Positions 47,801 to 56,850 of a stretch of DNA of 64,000 nt are shown here, piece after piece (positions within the stretch are counted from its first letter, which is position 1; every line of letters starts with the position of its first letter). This stretch comes from Paragordius varius (Eukaryota; Nematomorpha): positions 8,308,001-8,372,000 of the forward strand of contig OZ176054.1 of NCBI GenBank assembly GCA_964247055.1. Reading direction: 5' to 3'. Below the pieces are notes generated by a model. It saw only the letters and a list, made by a program, of their open reading frames with translations, was not told the DNA's origin and made no database searches. The translations under genes and the position numbers were made by a program.

Positions 47801-48120
47801 TAACGACGGAACAAAGAGCAGAGTTTGGTGTAAAATGCTTAGTGGCCTTAAATATCTTATGTGAATCATTTCCAGGCTTCTTGTCTGACGTGTATGCCAT
47901 TTACGAATCCGTGGGTAAATTGTTATACGCCCTAAGTGAAAATAATAGCTTTTGTGACAATAGTTTACTAAGCTATCCTCACCAAACGACAACATTTACC
48001 AATAAACATGGTATTTATGGTACAACTACCCTCCTCTCCTCTAAATTGGATTGGTTTGAAATGAATGAAATGTTGAATGAATCATTCAAACAATTTATCA
48101 TTATATATAATTGTCTGTGA
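44803..48120 (+). CDS. INTS2: Integrator complex subunit 2, single exon (1105 aa)
   Basis: INTS2 is part of the backbone of Integrator, which cleaves snRNA 3' ends and terminates paused RNA polymerase II. The frame is uninterrupted for 1,105 codons (human about 1,204). Recognisable stretches align in order with human INTS2: IGIRVHVKPTVLTKFKAF (about residue 375; human LGMKIVIKPSSLSRMKTI), ILFVYYVLWLEDAF (about 542; human LLVLYYILSYEEAL), LIHKLPINNLLRTML, VHTQGYDVSIIP (about 917) and VPSLHVIIDLVPELV (about 934; human IPSMHICLDFIPELI). It is all-helical with no membrane segment. Having no intron is remarkable beside the 17-exon SF3A1 on the other strand. An AATAAA lies about 45 nt past the stop, and TIMMDC1 begins 130 bp downstream on the same strand. 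Confidence 0.9.
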   Translation: MSFENLISDLKKLHDSHKYKYNTLQTFPIDIILEKSNNDKFFILYEELIKIYTLKLDSSYSKIFDNSLYLSEISNILCYLCEILTTFNICSLKIFINLLIKLHYGPFYINELIKRFPNYLKPIITYLIENESEFALKKTILNIFITLIQSDYGLSHNVLEALYEEQSPFLYFALVLKYIRDSKKLSVLLTVLTNILSINTEGRCVGWIMSLLKREGQSLYAPFINSFNQCIYQSLHTYLNQKSPNEDNEESKIVICGILRLWCAWKMQLNHQWTLDEIACYHQFFISHFGNFYPSYVSLMLYNPNLLKDEFVNSNSHLFPELYKKTLQTSIIDILTSSKYHVNDEDKNFILHLSLLLNTSNVDMHELSNLVSQKIGIRVHVKPTVLTKFKAFVDINIPQNDLMRQCFDSLDVIQNLNAHTNLHELTNLSILMALFKSAANEMIVFNEEHFALLKRWLVKQIKNCSVPINSLIIHIIQGYIHQILAFVKKIGLGTKSKNFYRVKTILDDILIGANEIDQIFGNFFANASNESVTTETYTPYILFVYYVLWLEDAFIEPNSSFYMPEMAIERNLVGLIHKLPINNLLRTMLFTDQEDNYTSILPIFLGLIIKNHTYTFSVEEWMANSNSMNPNFFHNISDDNSNIAFKFGLDNIGARSISQKVTSYIKTDTITDKNFINLLAIINPILEFVDQVDFFQFCNVKLMNLLNGNKVGESINTPVSLPLLQTLQHSCLQHLNNKHTKFDSIQALTPITNVHDTKSSNIFSSTLKNENSDNLVNMYRKVAELSLDPLLSLKHSDNLMSDSKFLRSTIQASDYCLKLSAQFYTKYLLHRPDSTANTLVDYHKNPVDRSEAIYNLLYLQNLLQIQILIELCAMDCKVVTNDYGKLYLQLWKTEYRTIICSYLHQRFIDDPRLIKDVHTQGYDVSIIPTLVSHVPSLHVIIDLVPELVLQDTLVQMKLFGLYLVAYLSRYYTLPKFMDVASLCLTPLSALIKDPVNDSGLTTEQRAEFGVKCLVALNILCESFPGFLSDVYAIYESVGKLLYALSENNSFCDNSLLSYPHQTTTFTNKHGIYGTTTLLSSKLDWFEMNEMLNESFKQFIIIYNCL

Positions 48121-48250
48121 TTACATACACACAAATATGAATATATATATATAATGTTTACGTAAAATAAATATAAAAATAATATTTTTTTAAAAATTTC
48201 AATTTCTTTTTTTGTGTAGACTTACAACTGGCTGATAATCCTAAACTAAA

Positions 48251-50799
48251 ATGTCAACTGTAATAACAACTTTACCGATAAATCCAAGTAAATTGTGATA
48301 TTTCTATTTTGTATAAATTAGCTTAAAATAATATACATCAAACGTTTAATATTTAGGCCAAGATAAACAATTAATTTTCTGTATTAACAATAACAAAAGC
48401 TGATGGGTATTTTGAACAAAAGATTTATTCTTGCAATGTTCTAACCTCTTAAAAAATATGATCCCAAATTATAACTTTTCTATATTCATAAAACGGCCCT
48501 CGTTAATTTTCCTGATATGCCCTTGCGTACTATCCGCATCTTTTAAAAATTCATTTAGCCACTTATTATATAACATATTTTTTGTCGCCCCATGCATTTT
48601 TATGGTCATTCATTTTAAACAAAATATAAAGCATACTTGGATCTTTGTTCTTATTTAACAAATTTAAATCATTTATTGTGCATACATTACATTATAATAC
48701 GGTGTTTACATTCTTGGTTATTAAAATTTTCTTACGATTGCTTTTTCAATTTTATGGTTAAATGTTATTGTCCTTTAGTACTGGTTATTTTTTAATACAC
48801 TCGGTTTTGTATATGTTTTCCGGTACTCATTTTTTAATTTGTAAATCAGGGTTTCGCATATGAATAATTTTATATCCATTATTACGTTTATTGTTTTCGT
48901 AAAAAGCGTATTTGCTTTATTTTTAATCAGAATTTAACACTTGCATCAGCGATCGGAACTTTTTTTCTGTGCTCAGAAAATTTTAATGGTTTTTTTTTCG
49001 TTTGTTGGGGTGTTTTTTTCTATAATCTGGGACTTAGTTTGGTGATAAAGGGTAAAATAAAATCTGTAGAGCATACTTGGGTAATATCGGGAATTTAAGC
49101 CATAAATTTTCAATCAAAAATTAAAATGACCACCTCTCTTTGTCTAAAGATGAAATTTAAAAATATTAGGTACTAACTATTACAATCTTCCAGATATTTT
49201 ATGGATTAAAAGCTTATATATCTAAATGGTGTATTATAAAATACTAGAGTTAAATGTTCAATTAAATGGCCTAATATTAGTGCAGGCTTAGGTTATACGG
49301 TAAATAGTCAAATTAGATGGGTTGGTTAGGAACATAAAGGCATCACAAAAATATTAAATTTCAGGATATATTGAATAAAATCGTTTAAATCATTGGAGAA
49401 ATCGCAGTTTCCTACGATTTTACGGATTCTATATCTATTTTTCGAAATAAATTTTCACATTTACATAAATTTCAATCAACGCCACCCAAAAAAATTAAAA
49501 AAGCCAAATCTTTCATTACATTTATTTAATCCAATCCAAAAAAAATAACATTTTTATGGTAACTGTTAAAAAAACCTTTTCTTAATAATTATAAATAAAT
49601 GGCAATCTTTAATATCTTGAAGCATGGTGGCAACGTATGAAACGTCCCTTCACTGTAGAATATGAAAAGCCAGATGCTAACAATCATCCAATCTTAACAT
49701 TACCGACCGTTATATCACATACGGGTTTGACTACATTTGTTGGTATGTATACTTGGACTTTTTACAACAATATCAAGGTTTATAAGCAACGTTTTTTGGA
49801 TCGGAATCAAGTTACGTTGTATGAGAGCAATATTCAAGCCAAACGCAAAATGATGGATAATGCTATCTATGAATGTAGCCAATACTGTATAAAACAAGCC
49901 CTTAAACCGACCGCTTTTTCAGGTGTCTCTTACTTGAATTTGATACTTTTTATTATAATTTGTTTTGGTTTTATATCATGGAACGTTCACAACGGTGTCT
50001 ATTATATAATGATTATATTTCACACACCATTTTTTATAATAGCAAGAATTCAAATGACGTGGGTTAAATGATTCTCTTTAGTTGTGTGTATTTATTAATT
50101 CTATATTCTTTAAGGGACACCCAAAATTTCGTTTTATATGCTCTTTATATAAAAATCTTTAAATGAATAATTTATTAATAAATTTTTGTGAAAATATTGA
50201 TTCCAAAGTAAAGTAAATAATCTATAATAAGTTTTTCTGCTATAAACTATTAAATAAGTAACAAAATATCCATTTAAATTATAAGTCCACCCTTGATCAA
50301 TTCAAATTCACCCTTGAACAATTCAAATTCACCCTAAAATAAATTATGTGTTTTTTAAGATTAAAAATTACCTTTATTTTATAATACAGTTATAATATGA
50401 AATTCTGTTGAAAATTATAGGCTGAAAAAATAATAAACTATCTCGTAAAAATATATTTCATATTAATGAATGAGTTTATCCCGGAAATTGTTCGAGGGTG
50501 AATTTGAATCGTAAATGGTAGGAAATATTTTTGTAAACTTTTACATTCATTTTATGCATTTAGTGTCTTTTTTGATGGGTACTTTTGCAATTAGTGGATT
50601 ACGGGAAAAGTACACAGCCTCAAATTTTGCTTGTGGCGCTGGTCTAACGGCTGCGTTATATCGCATTAATTACGGGATTCGAGGTATGATCGCTTCTGGT
50701 TTATTAGGAGCCATTCTGGGATATGCTGCGGGTGGTATCGTTTTAGTAACGCTAAAAATGAATGGAACATCACTAGAGGTAGTACTCCTTTATTCATAA
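48251..50799 (+). CDS. TIMMDC1: TIMMDC1, complex I assembly factor of the Tim17/22 family (three exons, 190 aa)
   Basis: TIMMDC1 is an inner-mitochondrial-membrane protein needed to assemble the membrane arm of complex I. Exons 49623-49922 and 50564-50799 are secure. They encode WWQRMKRPF (human WDRLRELF), a first membrane region (GLTTFVGMYTWTF), NIQAKRKMMDNAI, and the Tim17-like block FACGAGLTAALYRINYGIRG and GLLGAILGYAAGG (human VTGSLFRINVGLRG, GIIGALLGTPVGG). Exon 1 (48251-48287, MSTVITTLPINP) is a tentative call: its phase fits and LPINP resembles human LPYVPEP. A pyrimidine-rich TTTTTGTGTAG acceptor precedes it, so the 5' end may be spliced or trans-spliced. The human C-terminal charged tail is missing; GAG/GTAGTA at 50778 could be a donor to another exon. 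The second intron contains MITE copy B. Confidence 0.83.
50285..50512. repeat. MITE-like repeat, copy B (TIMMDC1 intron 2)
   Basis: The left end has CACCCTTGATCAATTCAAA and a repeated ATTCAAATTCACCCT motif. The right end has GAGGGTGAATTTGAAT, its inverted counterpart. Interior blocks match 29608-29860 in the opposite orientation. It has no ORF. Confidence 0.6.
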
Positions 50800-51288
50800 T
50801 ATGTCAGCCAAAAAAATCGATCGTCATATGTTTGTTTATATGGATAATCTGGTCTCTGTAATTTTTATTAAAGGGTGTGTGATGTAGAAGACATCATTAG
50901 GTTTATTGCATACAAGATATCAAATTATGTATTGGTTTTACCCAGTCTTAATAGGCGTTATTTATTAAAAAAACGAAGGAGTTTATTTAAGCACATATTG
51001 TAAAGGATTTTGGCTGCAGTATAAAAATTATGCGTCGTTTTTTGAAACTTTTTCGTTGTTGGGTAAATTCATAAATATATGGGTCGAAATATATTGTTAC
51101 ACTTGTAAAGAGGAAGTTATGTGCAATCAAAATTTTTGATATCTACATTCGGCAATTCTATTGTTTGCTCCTATGGCAGAGTTCGATGCATATAGTTTGA
51201 TGCTTGCCCAAATGTTTATTTATTTAATATTGAGTTTTTGATAGCTTTCTCAGGTTTGATCCAAAGAAGGCTGTCATAATATAGCCAC
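50800..51288. other. Intergenic, no gene seen
   Basis: Starts with a 28-codon frame (MSAKKIDRHMF) right after the TIMMDC1 stop that I could not connect to it by any allowed splice phase. The rest is featureless AT-rich sequence. Confidence 0.4.
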
Positions 51289-52440
51289 AGGAGCGTTTGC
51301 GGCGCCCGGGCATAATACTATGGCGCCCCCTCCCACCCTTCTCTTTTTAAAAGCCAATAAAACAATTTAGTAAAAAAATATAAACTTTACAACCTAAACA
51401 CCATAGATAAGACAGCACAGTCATATAAAATCTATTAAATATATATATATATATATAAAACTAAATTTATTCATATTCAAATACATACATGTAAATATTC
51501 TAATAAATTCTATAACATATGGAACTTATAAATATTAAAATAACACACATTGATTTTCGTTGCATATATTGAACAATGGCATTAATTGCTTAAATTCAAG
51601 CACTCCATCGGGTTTCAGACTCACTACCAGTTTTTTTATAATAGGTCCCATCTAATAATTGAACGCGAAAAAAAGATAGATATTTTCCACTTTTCCGAAA
51701 CAGGTCACAACAATAACATCTTTTTTTGCTACCGTGACTCCTACCAAATTCAAGGAATGATTGTCACAGTTGACAATTATTGTTCTTTTATTTTTTCCAG
51801 AATTCTTTGTTGAACGCCTGAAATGTGAACGCACATTACAACTGCATTATCATAGCATTGGGATCTACAATATAATAACTGAATATTATCCATATTTTGA
51901 TTTTCTAGAATTACCTTTTCAATTGATATTGCATCTTTGTTGAATAACTGAAAAAAATCCAAAAAGGATTCTTTTATGACAACTTTCTTTTTCTCATAAT
52001 CAATAAACACATACCTCACATCTTGAGAAATTTGTTCTCGGTGGGTTAATATCTGGCGTTGAATCAAATATAAGTCCATAATATTTACTTTTTTTATGTC
52101 ATCGATCTATTTAACTTTATATCTTGAAGATAAAAGATGTATAAACTCCTTTTGGATTTTGGGTGAAACTTAGGATCTAGTGTTAAGAGATTTAATGTTT
52201 CTCATGTGTTCTCCCATTATTGGGTCAAACTGAGCTACAAGTTTTAGTATAGATAAGAAGTATACAGGATTTGGTGCTGAATCATCTAGATACATTAAAC
52301 TTTCAACATTTCTTTGAAAAAAGAGATTTTGAATGATTAGAAATCTCATGCTGACCAATATTCGAAGTAAAATATTTCGCCATCGATATGTGCGCTTCTA
52401 GAGCATCAATTCCTGTTTTATTTATCAATCTTCTTTCTGC
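51289..52440 (-). mobile_element. hAT remnant (ZMYM-like transposase), minus-strand copy
   Basis: The terminus at 51289-51350 (CAGGAGCGTTTGCGGCGCCC, then ATGGCGCCCCCTCCC) has hAT character. Minus-strand frames upstream encode pieces of the ZMYM/TTF-type transposase: LLKLVAQFDPIMGEH-like (52170-52358), the catalytic block FLDFFQLFNKDA, QCYDNAVVMCVHISGVQQRI (51777-52079) and NCDNHSLNLVGV (51652-51834). The frames are broken by several stops and shifts and the C-terminal region is lost. Confidence 0.72.
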
Positions 52441-53039
52441 CTTTTTTTAAGCAGTAAATGCATTCCGATGATTGAGGCTATTTTCATGATGGATTAATTT
52501 ATTTTTTCTTCTTATTAAAACCATGCGTAGTTATAAAAGATGATAGTAAAGAATTAGATCGATCAAAAAGTAGGCAACAAAAACAATACGCAGATCTGTT
52601 CTTTGGTCAATATAAAAGCCAAGACCTCTCAACTTCAAATCCTTCTTTTTTACCGACGCGTTGAAACCAAGATTGGGGCATTGGACGATAATTTTTTGTT
52701 TCAAGAGATTGCATTTATTTTACAATCCTTTAGATCCACGAATAATCATTTCTGTGCGAAGTTGATTATAAGATATAGTAAATTTTAAAAAGACGACGTC
52801 ATTAAACTCTATAGGTATACGCTTGGAATTACTAAGGGTATATTTGTAGTTTTCTCATCTCTATTTATTGAATCAATTACTAGGGTTTCAGGTGTATTTA
52901 AGCTATTATTATTAAAGGGGCACCGTTATGTTTATGTAGCATACACTTTTTTCAATGTTATGGTCAGATATTTTCGTTAAATAATATTTCATACTCATTC
53001 ACATTTTATTTGTTTTATTCTCTTCTTGGATTCGTTTCC

Positions 53040-54752
53040 TGCTTGCGTAACCGCTGAGTTTAGGCCTTATCTGATGAAAATGAAAGTGATGACTCAGTAC
53101 CAAATCCTGGAAACCTCTTATCTTTACTAAAACTTGTAGCTCAGTTTGACCCAATAATGGGAGAACACGTGAGAAACATTGAATCCCCTAACACTTTATC
53201 CTATGCTTCACCCAAAATCCATAACGAGCTTATACATCTTTTATCTTCAAGGTATAAAGTTAAATAGATCGATGACATAAAAAAAATAAATATTATGGAC
53301 TTATATTTGATTCAACGCCAGATTTAACCCACCGAGGACAAATTTATCAAGTTGTAAGGCATGTGTTTATTGATTATGAGAAAAAGAAAAGTGTCATAAA
53401 AGAATTCTTTTTGGGTTTTTTCAGTTGTTTCACAAAGATGCAATGTCAATTGAAAAGGTAATTTTAGAAAATCAAAATATGGATACTATTCAGTTATCAT
53501 ATTGTAGATCCCAATGCTATGATAATGCAGCTGTAATGTCGGTTCACATTTCAGGCGTTCAACAAAGAATTCTGGAAAAAAATAAAAGAGTAATATTTGT
53601 CAACTGTGACAATCATTCCTTGAATTTAGTAAGAGTTATGGTAGCAAAACAAGATGTTATTGTTGTGACCTGTTTCAGAATAACTAAAAATATCTATCTT
53701 TTTTTCACGTTCAACTATTACTTGGGACCTATAAAAAATAAACTAAAAAAACTGTTAAGCGTAATGACGTGATGGAGTTCTAGATTTCAAGCAGTTAATG
53801 CCATTGTTGAGGGAATGAATGATTTGATAGAGCTATTTGAAGATTTAAGTAAAAATACTTTAAATATTAGTGAAACAAGAAGTGAGACATCCGTTTTAGT
53901 TCAGAGTGTTTTAAATTTCAATTTTTCAACATTAATTTTTTTCTGGCACCAAATACTTAGAAGAATCGATAGGGTTCAACATAGATTGTAAATCCTAAAA
54001 TAAATTTTAATGAAGCATTTAAGGACCTTGAATCCTTAACTATTGAAAGATATTCGGAATCAACTTTGCTTGAAAGCTATAAAAAAAGCTAAAATTATAT
54101 GTGAAAACTGGAATGTTTCTATCTACATCTATATCAACCCGTACTAGAAAGCCAAAATTAAAAAATAATTGTAAATCTAAAGGCGAATTTTACAATAAAG
54201 ATTTTAATGGAACAGATCTTTTTATAGAAATTTGTGATTGTAGCATGTTACTCTTAAGTCGAAAAGATGTCGAACCTAAAAATCCGTTAATTCTTAACCT
54301 TTAAAATTTGATACGGCGTAGATGTGTTTCGCAAGTGTTGCACTTCAAATACTTTAAGCTCTTTCAACATCAGTCGCTAGTTGTGAAAGGTCATTTAGCA
54401 AATTGATATTAATTTTCACATATATGCGATCGACGATGGGTTAAAATCGTTTGAATATTTAACATTATTGAATGTGGAAAAAAAATTAATATGATAGATT
54501 TTAATGATAATTGTGGATAATTTTGCAATATCAAAAGCCAGAAAAATTTTTACTTACAAGAAATTTATATACTTAATATTTTACGGATTAAATAAATTGC
54601 ATTACATATATTGACATATAATTTAATTCCGTTAAAATCTGTATTGGAAAATTTGACTAGTTACAATTATTTTTTAAATCATTATGATTCCCCCCTATCA
54701 TAAGATCAATTCAATATAAGCAACGAAAATCAATGTGTGTTATTGTTATTTT
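53040..54752 (+). mobile_element. hAT remnant, plus-strand copy of the same family
   Basis: Same family as the minus copy, in opposite orientation. It shows FHKDAMSIEKVILENQNMD, QCYDNAAVMSVHISGVQQRI and NCDNHSLNLVRVMVAK (53425-53772), SSRFQAVNAIVEGMNDLIE (about 53775-53840), and near 54330-54450 the hAT C-terminal signature ALSTSVASCERSFSKL followed by RSTMG and RLNI. The 3' sequence 54705-54752 matches 51530-51576 inverted. Numerous stops make it dead. The Helitron begins 12 bp further on. Confidence 0.75.
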
Positions 54753-54763
54753 TATACATATAA

Positions 54764-56166
54764 CTAGCGTAAATCTCGGGCTGCGTAGCAGCCCGAGGAA
54801 GTCCTTTGAAGTTCTTGGGGGGAGGAGCAAATTTTTTTGCCTTTATACGTGATCTGCACATCTATTAAATTTATTATGACGAAAAATAGTCTCAAAAACA
54901 TATTGTTGAGCGAGTTTAATAGTATAAAGGCCCCACGGACACCAAATTTAACAATGTTAACAAAAAAATTATTTATTTAGCAATGATCTTGTTATTAACA
55001 TAAACAATTATTGGGGGAATTGTGCAAAAAAACTTTTTTTTTACATCAGGCATATAAATAATAAAAAGGACATGTATAATTTTGTCCATATGGAATAAAG
55101 AGGTATGGCACATAATATTTTCATAACGCATATTTAGTGGCAATTTAACAGCAAAATGAGCCGTCCTACCGCCCTGTAATAAGTTAGCAGCTATCCCAAA
55201 AGAACCTATAGCCAAAGCTATATTTTTTACCTCTGACAGTTGCCAATATAAGCTTCAAAAATGTTTTACTGGTCCCCCTGGTGTATCAAAAAATATATCC
55301 CACCAACATTATTAAAGATATCCCTCATAAGACGGGGCAGTTTTGTGGGTATTTCCTTACCCAGGAGCCAATATAAAAAAACGCACGACTAAAATTTTTG
55401 CCTTTCCTGGAATCATGATTGATTCCATATGCTCTCATTAGTTTTTGGAAAAATTGCCTCAAAACTAAAAAAGCATTCTATGGTGGCGCAATATGTAGGG
55501 CGTGAAGGGCCTAATAACCCCTAATTTTAAAAAACCGCACGATCTAAATTTTTGCCTTGTTCGGGTAATATTTTAAGCAGCTATTTAACTCATATGGCCT
55601 GAGAGGTTTTTTGAAATTTCGCCCCAAAGGCACACTATTACGATATGACGGGCCAGTTTTTGCGGGTATCTCCTTACCCGGCAGCCAATATAAAAAAACG
55701 CACGACTAAAATTTTTGCCTTTTAACAGGAAATGCCTGGAATCCTCATTGATATTTAACGGTCTCATAGCTTTGGATGAAAAATAGATTCAAACAATTAT
55801 TTTTGTGGACAATTGTTTTGGAAAAAATGGCATTTTACGGCGGGTAAAAAGAGGGCCTAAATTAAAAAAGCGAGCCGATTATGTTCGGCGCATTCGAAAA
55901 TAAGTAAATTAATCATATATGAAATCGAATGGTTTAACACGTTTTCCGGAAAATTGTCTCAAACACACAATTTTTGTGGACTTATGTTTCAAAAAAAACC
56001 CGTTTTTTACATGGGGTGGCCCGAACTGGGGGCCTAATTTAAAAAGGGCGAAGCTATTGTCGGGGCATTCATTAATGATTATATTTTTTCGACATTTGGA
56101 TTTGATGGGTCTACCGGGTTTCCGGAAACAGATCCAAAGCCAGAACCATTTTTATAAATATATAGA
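54764..56166 (-). mobile_element. Complete non-autonomous Helitron (1,403 bp)
   Basis: On the minus strand the element starts TCTATATATTTATAAAAATGG at 56166, preceded by host A. It ends with a perfect 10-bp hairpin (CTCGGGCTGC TAC GCAGCCCGAG), seven bases and CTAG at 54764, followed by host T. These are the defining Helitron features: 5' TC, 3' hairpin, CTRR end and insertion between A and T with no duplication. Internal sequence matches the array at 33210-35476. No Rep/helicase frame is present. Confidence 0.87.
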
Positions 56167-56310
56167 TTGGTAATATTTAATAACTACCAAAAAAGCCTTT
56201 AATTTTTACCAATTTTTTTAATTAAAGTGCGAAAGTAAATATATTGAGTAAAATTTATTTATAATTAGGATATTATCCCAATATCACAAAAAACAACCAA
56301 AGATATAGAG

Positions 56311-56780
56311 CTAAACACTGGGTGAAGCCACTGGCATGATTGGAAGATTCAATGGGTTATGTGATAAACTTGCATGTGGTCCTAATAATATCTAAAACAT
56401 TAAATATATATCACTTGTCTTTGATTAATTATTTGAGCAATTTTCATTTGCCTGATCATAAATATGACGGATACAGGAACAATTAAAAATGTTGCTGAAC
56501 TAAATATTACCCATAGGCCTTGTCTACTGAACCAAAACAAACCCTTGCATGAAAAATACAATTTTTTAGCAGACACACCAAAAAGATTTCTTATTGGTTC
56601 CGGTAGCATTTCGGTTAGGCCAATTAATCTCTCACCTAAACTTTCATCCTCCTAAAATATACCAAAACTAACCTCCTCAGAACTTTCAATCATTAGAGGT
56701 TCGGGAGTAGGAAACGTAGGATTTGAAGTATGAGGTATAAATCCAAAATCTCCGCGATCCATAAAAAATTCATCGGCCAT
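56311..56780 (-). CDS. TOMM22: Mitochondrial import receptor TOM22 (three exons, 21- and 23-nt introns, 141 aa)
   Basis: TOM22 is the central receptor and organiser of the outer-membrane TOM translocase. Exons are 56780-56673, 56651-56415 and 56391-56311. The first intron (56672-56652) is 21 nt and holds an in-frame stop; the second (56414-56392) is 23 nt. Removing both yields an acidic cytosolic head (ADEFFMDRGDFG ... ESSEEEDES), the family core LGERLIGLTEMLPEPIRN (human LSERLWGLTEMFPERVRS), SRQGLWVIFSSATFLIVP as the tail-anchor segment (about 81-101), and the intermembrane tail QRQILLGPHASL (human QRQILLGPNTGL). Length is 141 versus 142 in human. A CAG acceptor-like sequence sits directly before the ATG. 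The gene is divergent from the myosin-tail gene, 70 bp apart. Confidence 0.94.
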
Positions 56781-56850
56781 CCTGTTTTTGTTTTAATTAA
56801 TATCAAGCAAGTAGTAGGTATGCGCGCGTGCTAAACAATGTGCAGCGATA
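56781..56850. promoter_or_regulatory. Gap between divergent TOMM22 and myosin-tail frames
   Basis: These 70 bp separate the TOMM22 ATG from the first methionine of the myosin frame. It would have to serve as promoter for both if the myosin frame really starts here. An alternative is an acceptor at ATGTGCAG (about 56840), which would make the first myosin segment an internal exon. No core promoter motif is clear. Confidence 0.35.

Noticed and set aside
50778-50900. Fourth TIMMDC1 exon after a 29-nt intron (GTAGTA ... GTCAG)
   Set aside because: The allowed phase gives a hydrophobic peptide with an early stop that does not resemble the charged family tail. Left as a possible donor only.
56740-56850. 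28-nt intron (GTATGC...GTGCAG) joining a further upstream myosin exon
   Set aside because: The supposed upstream exon would be the antisense of the TOMM22 start and has no myosin similarity. The acceptor itself remains possible.
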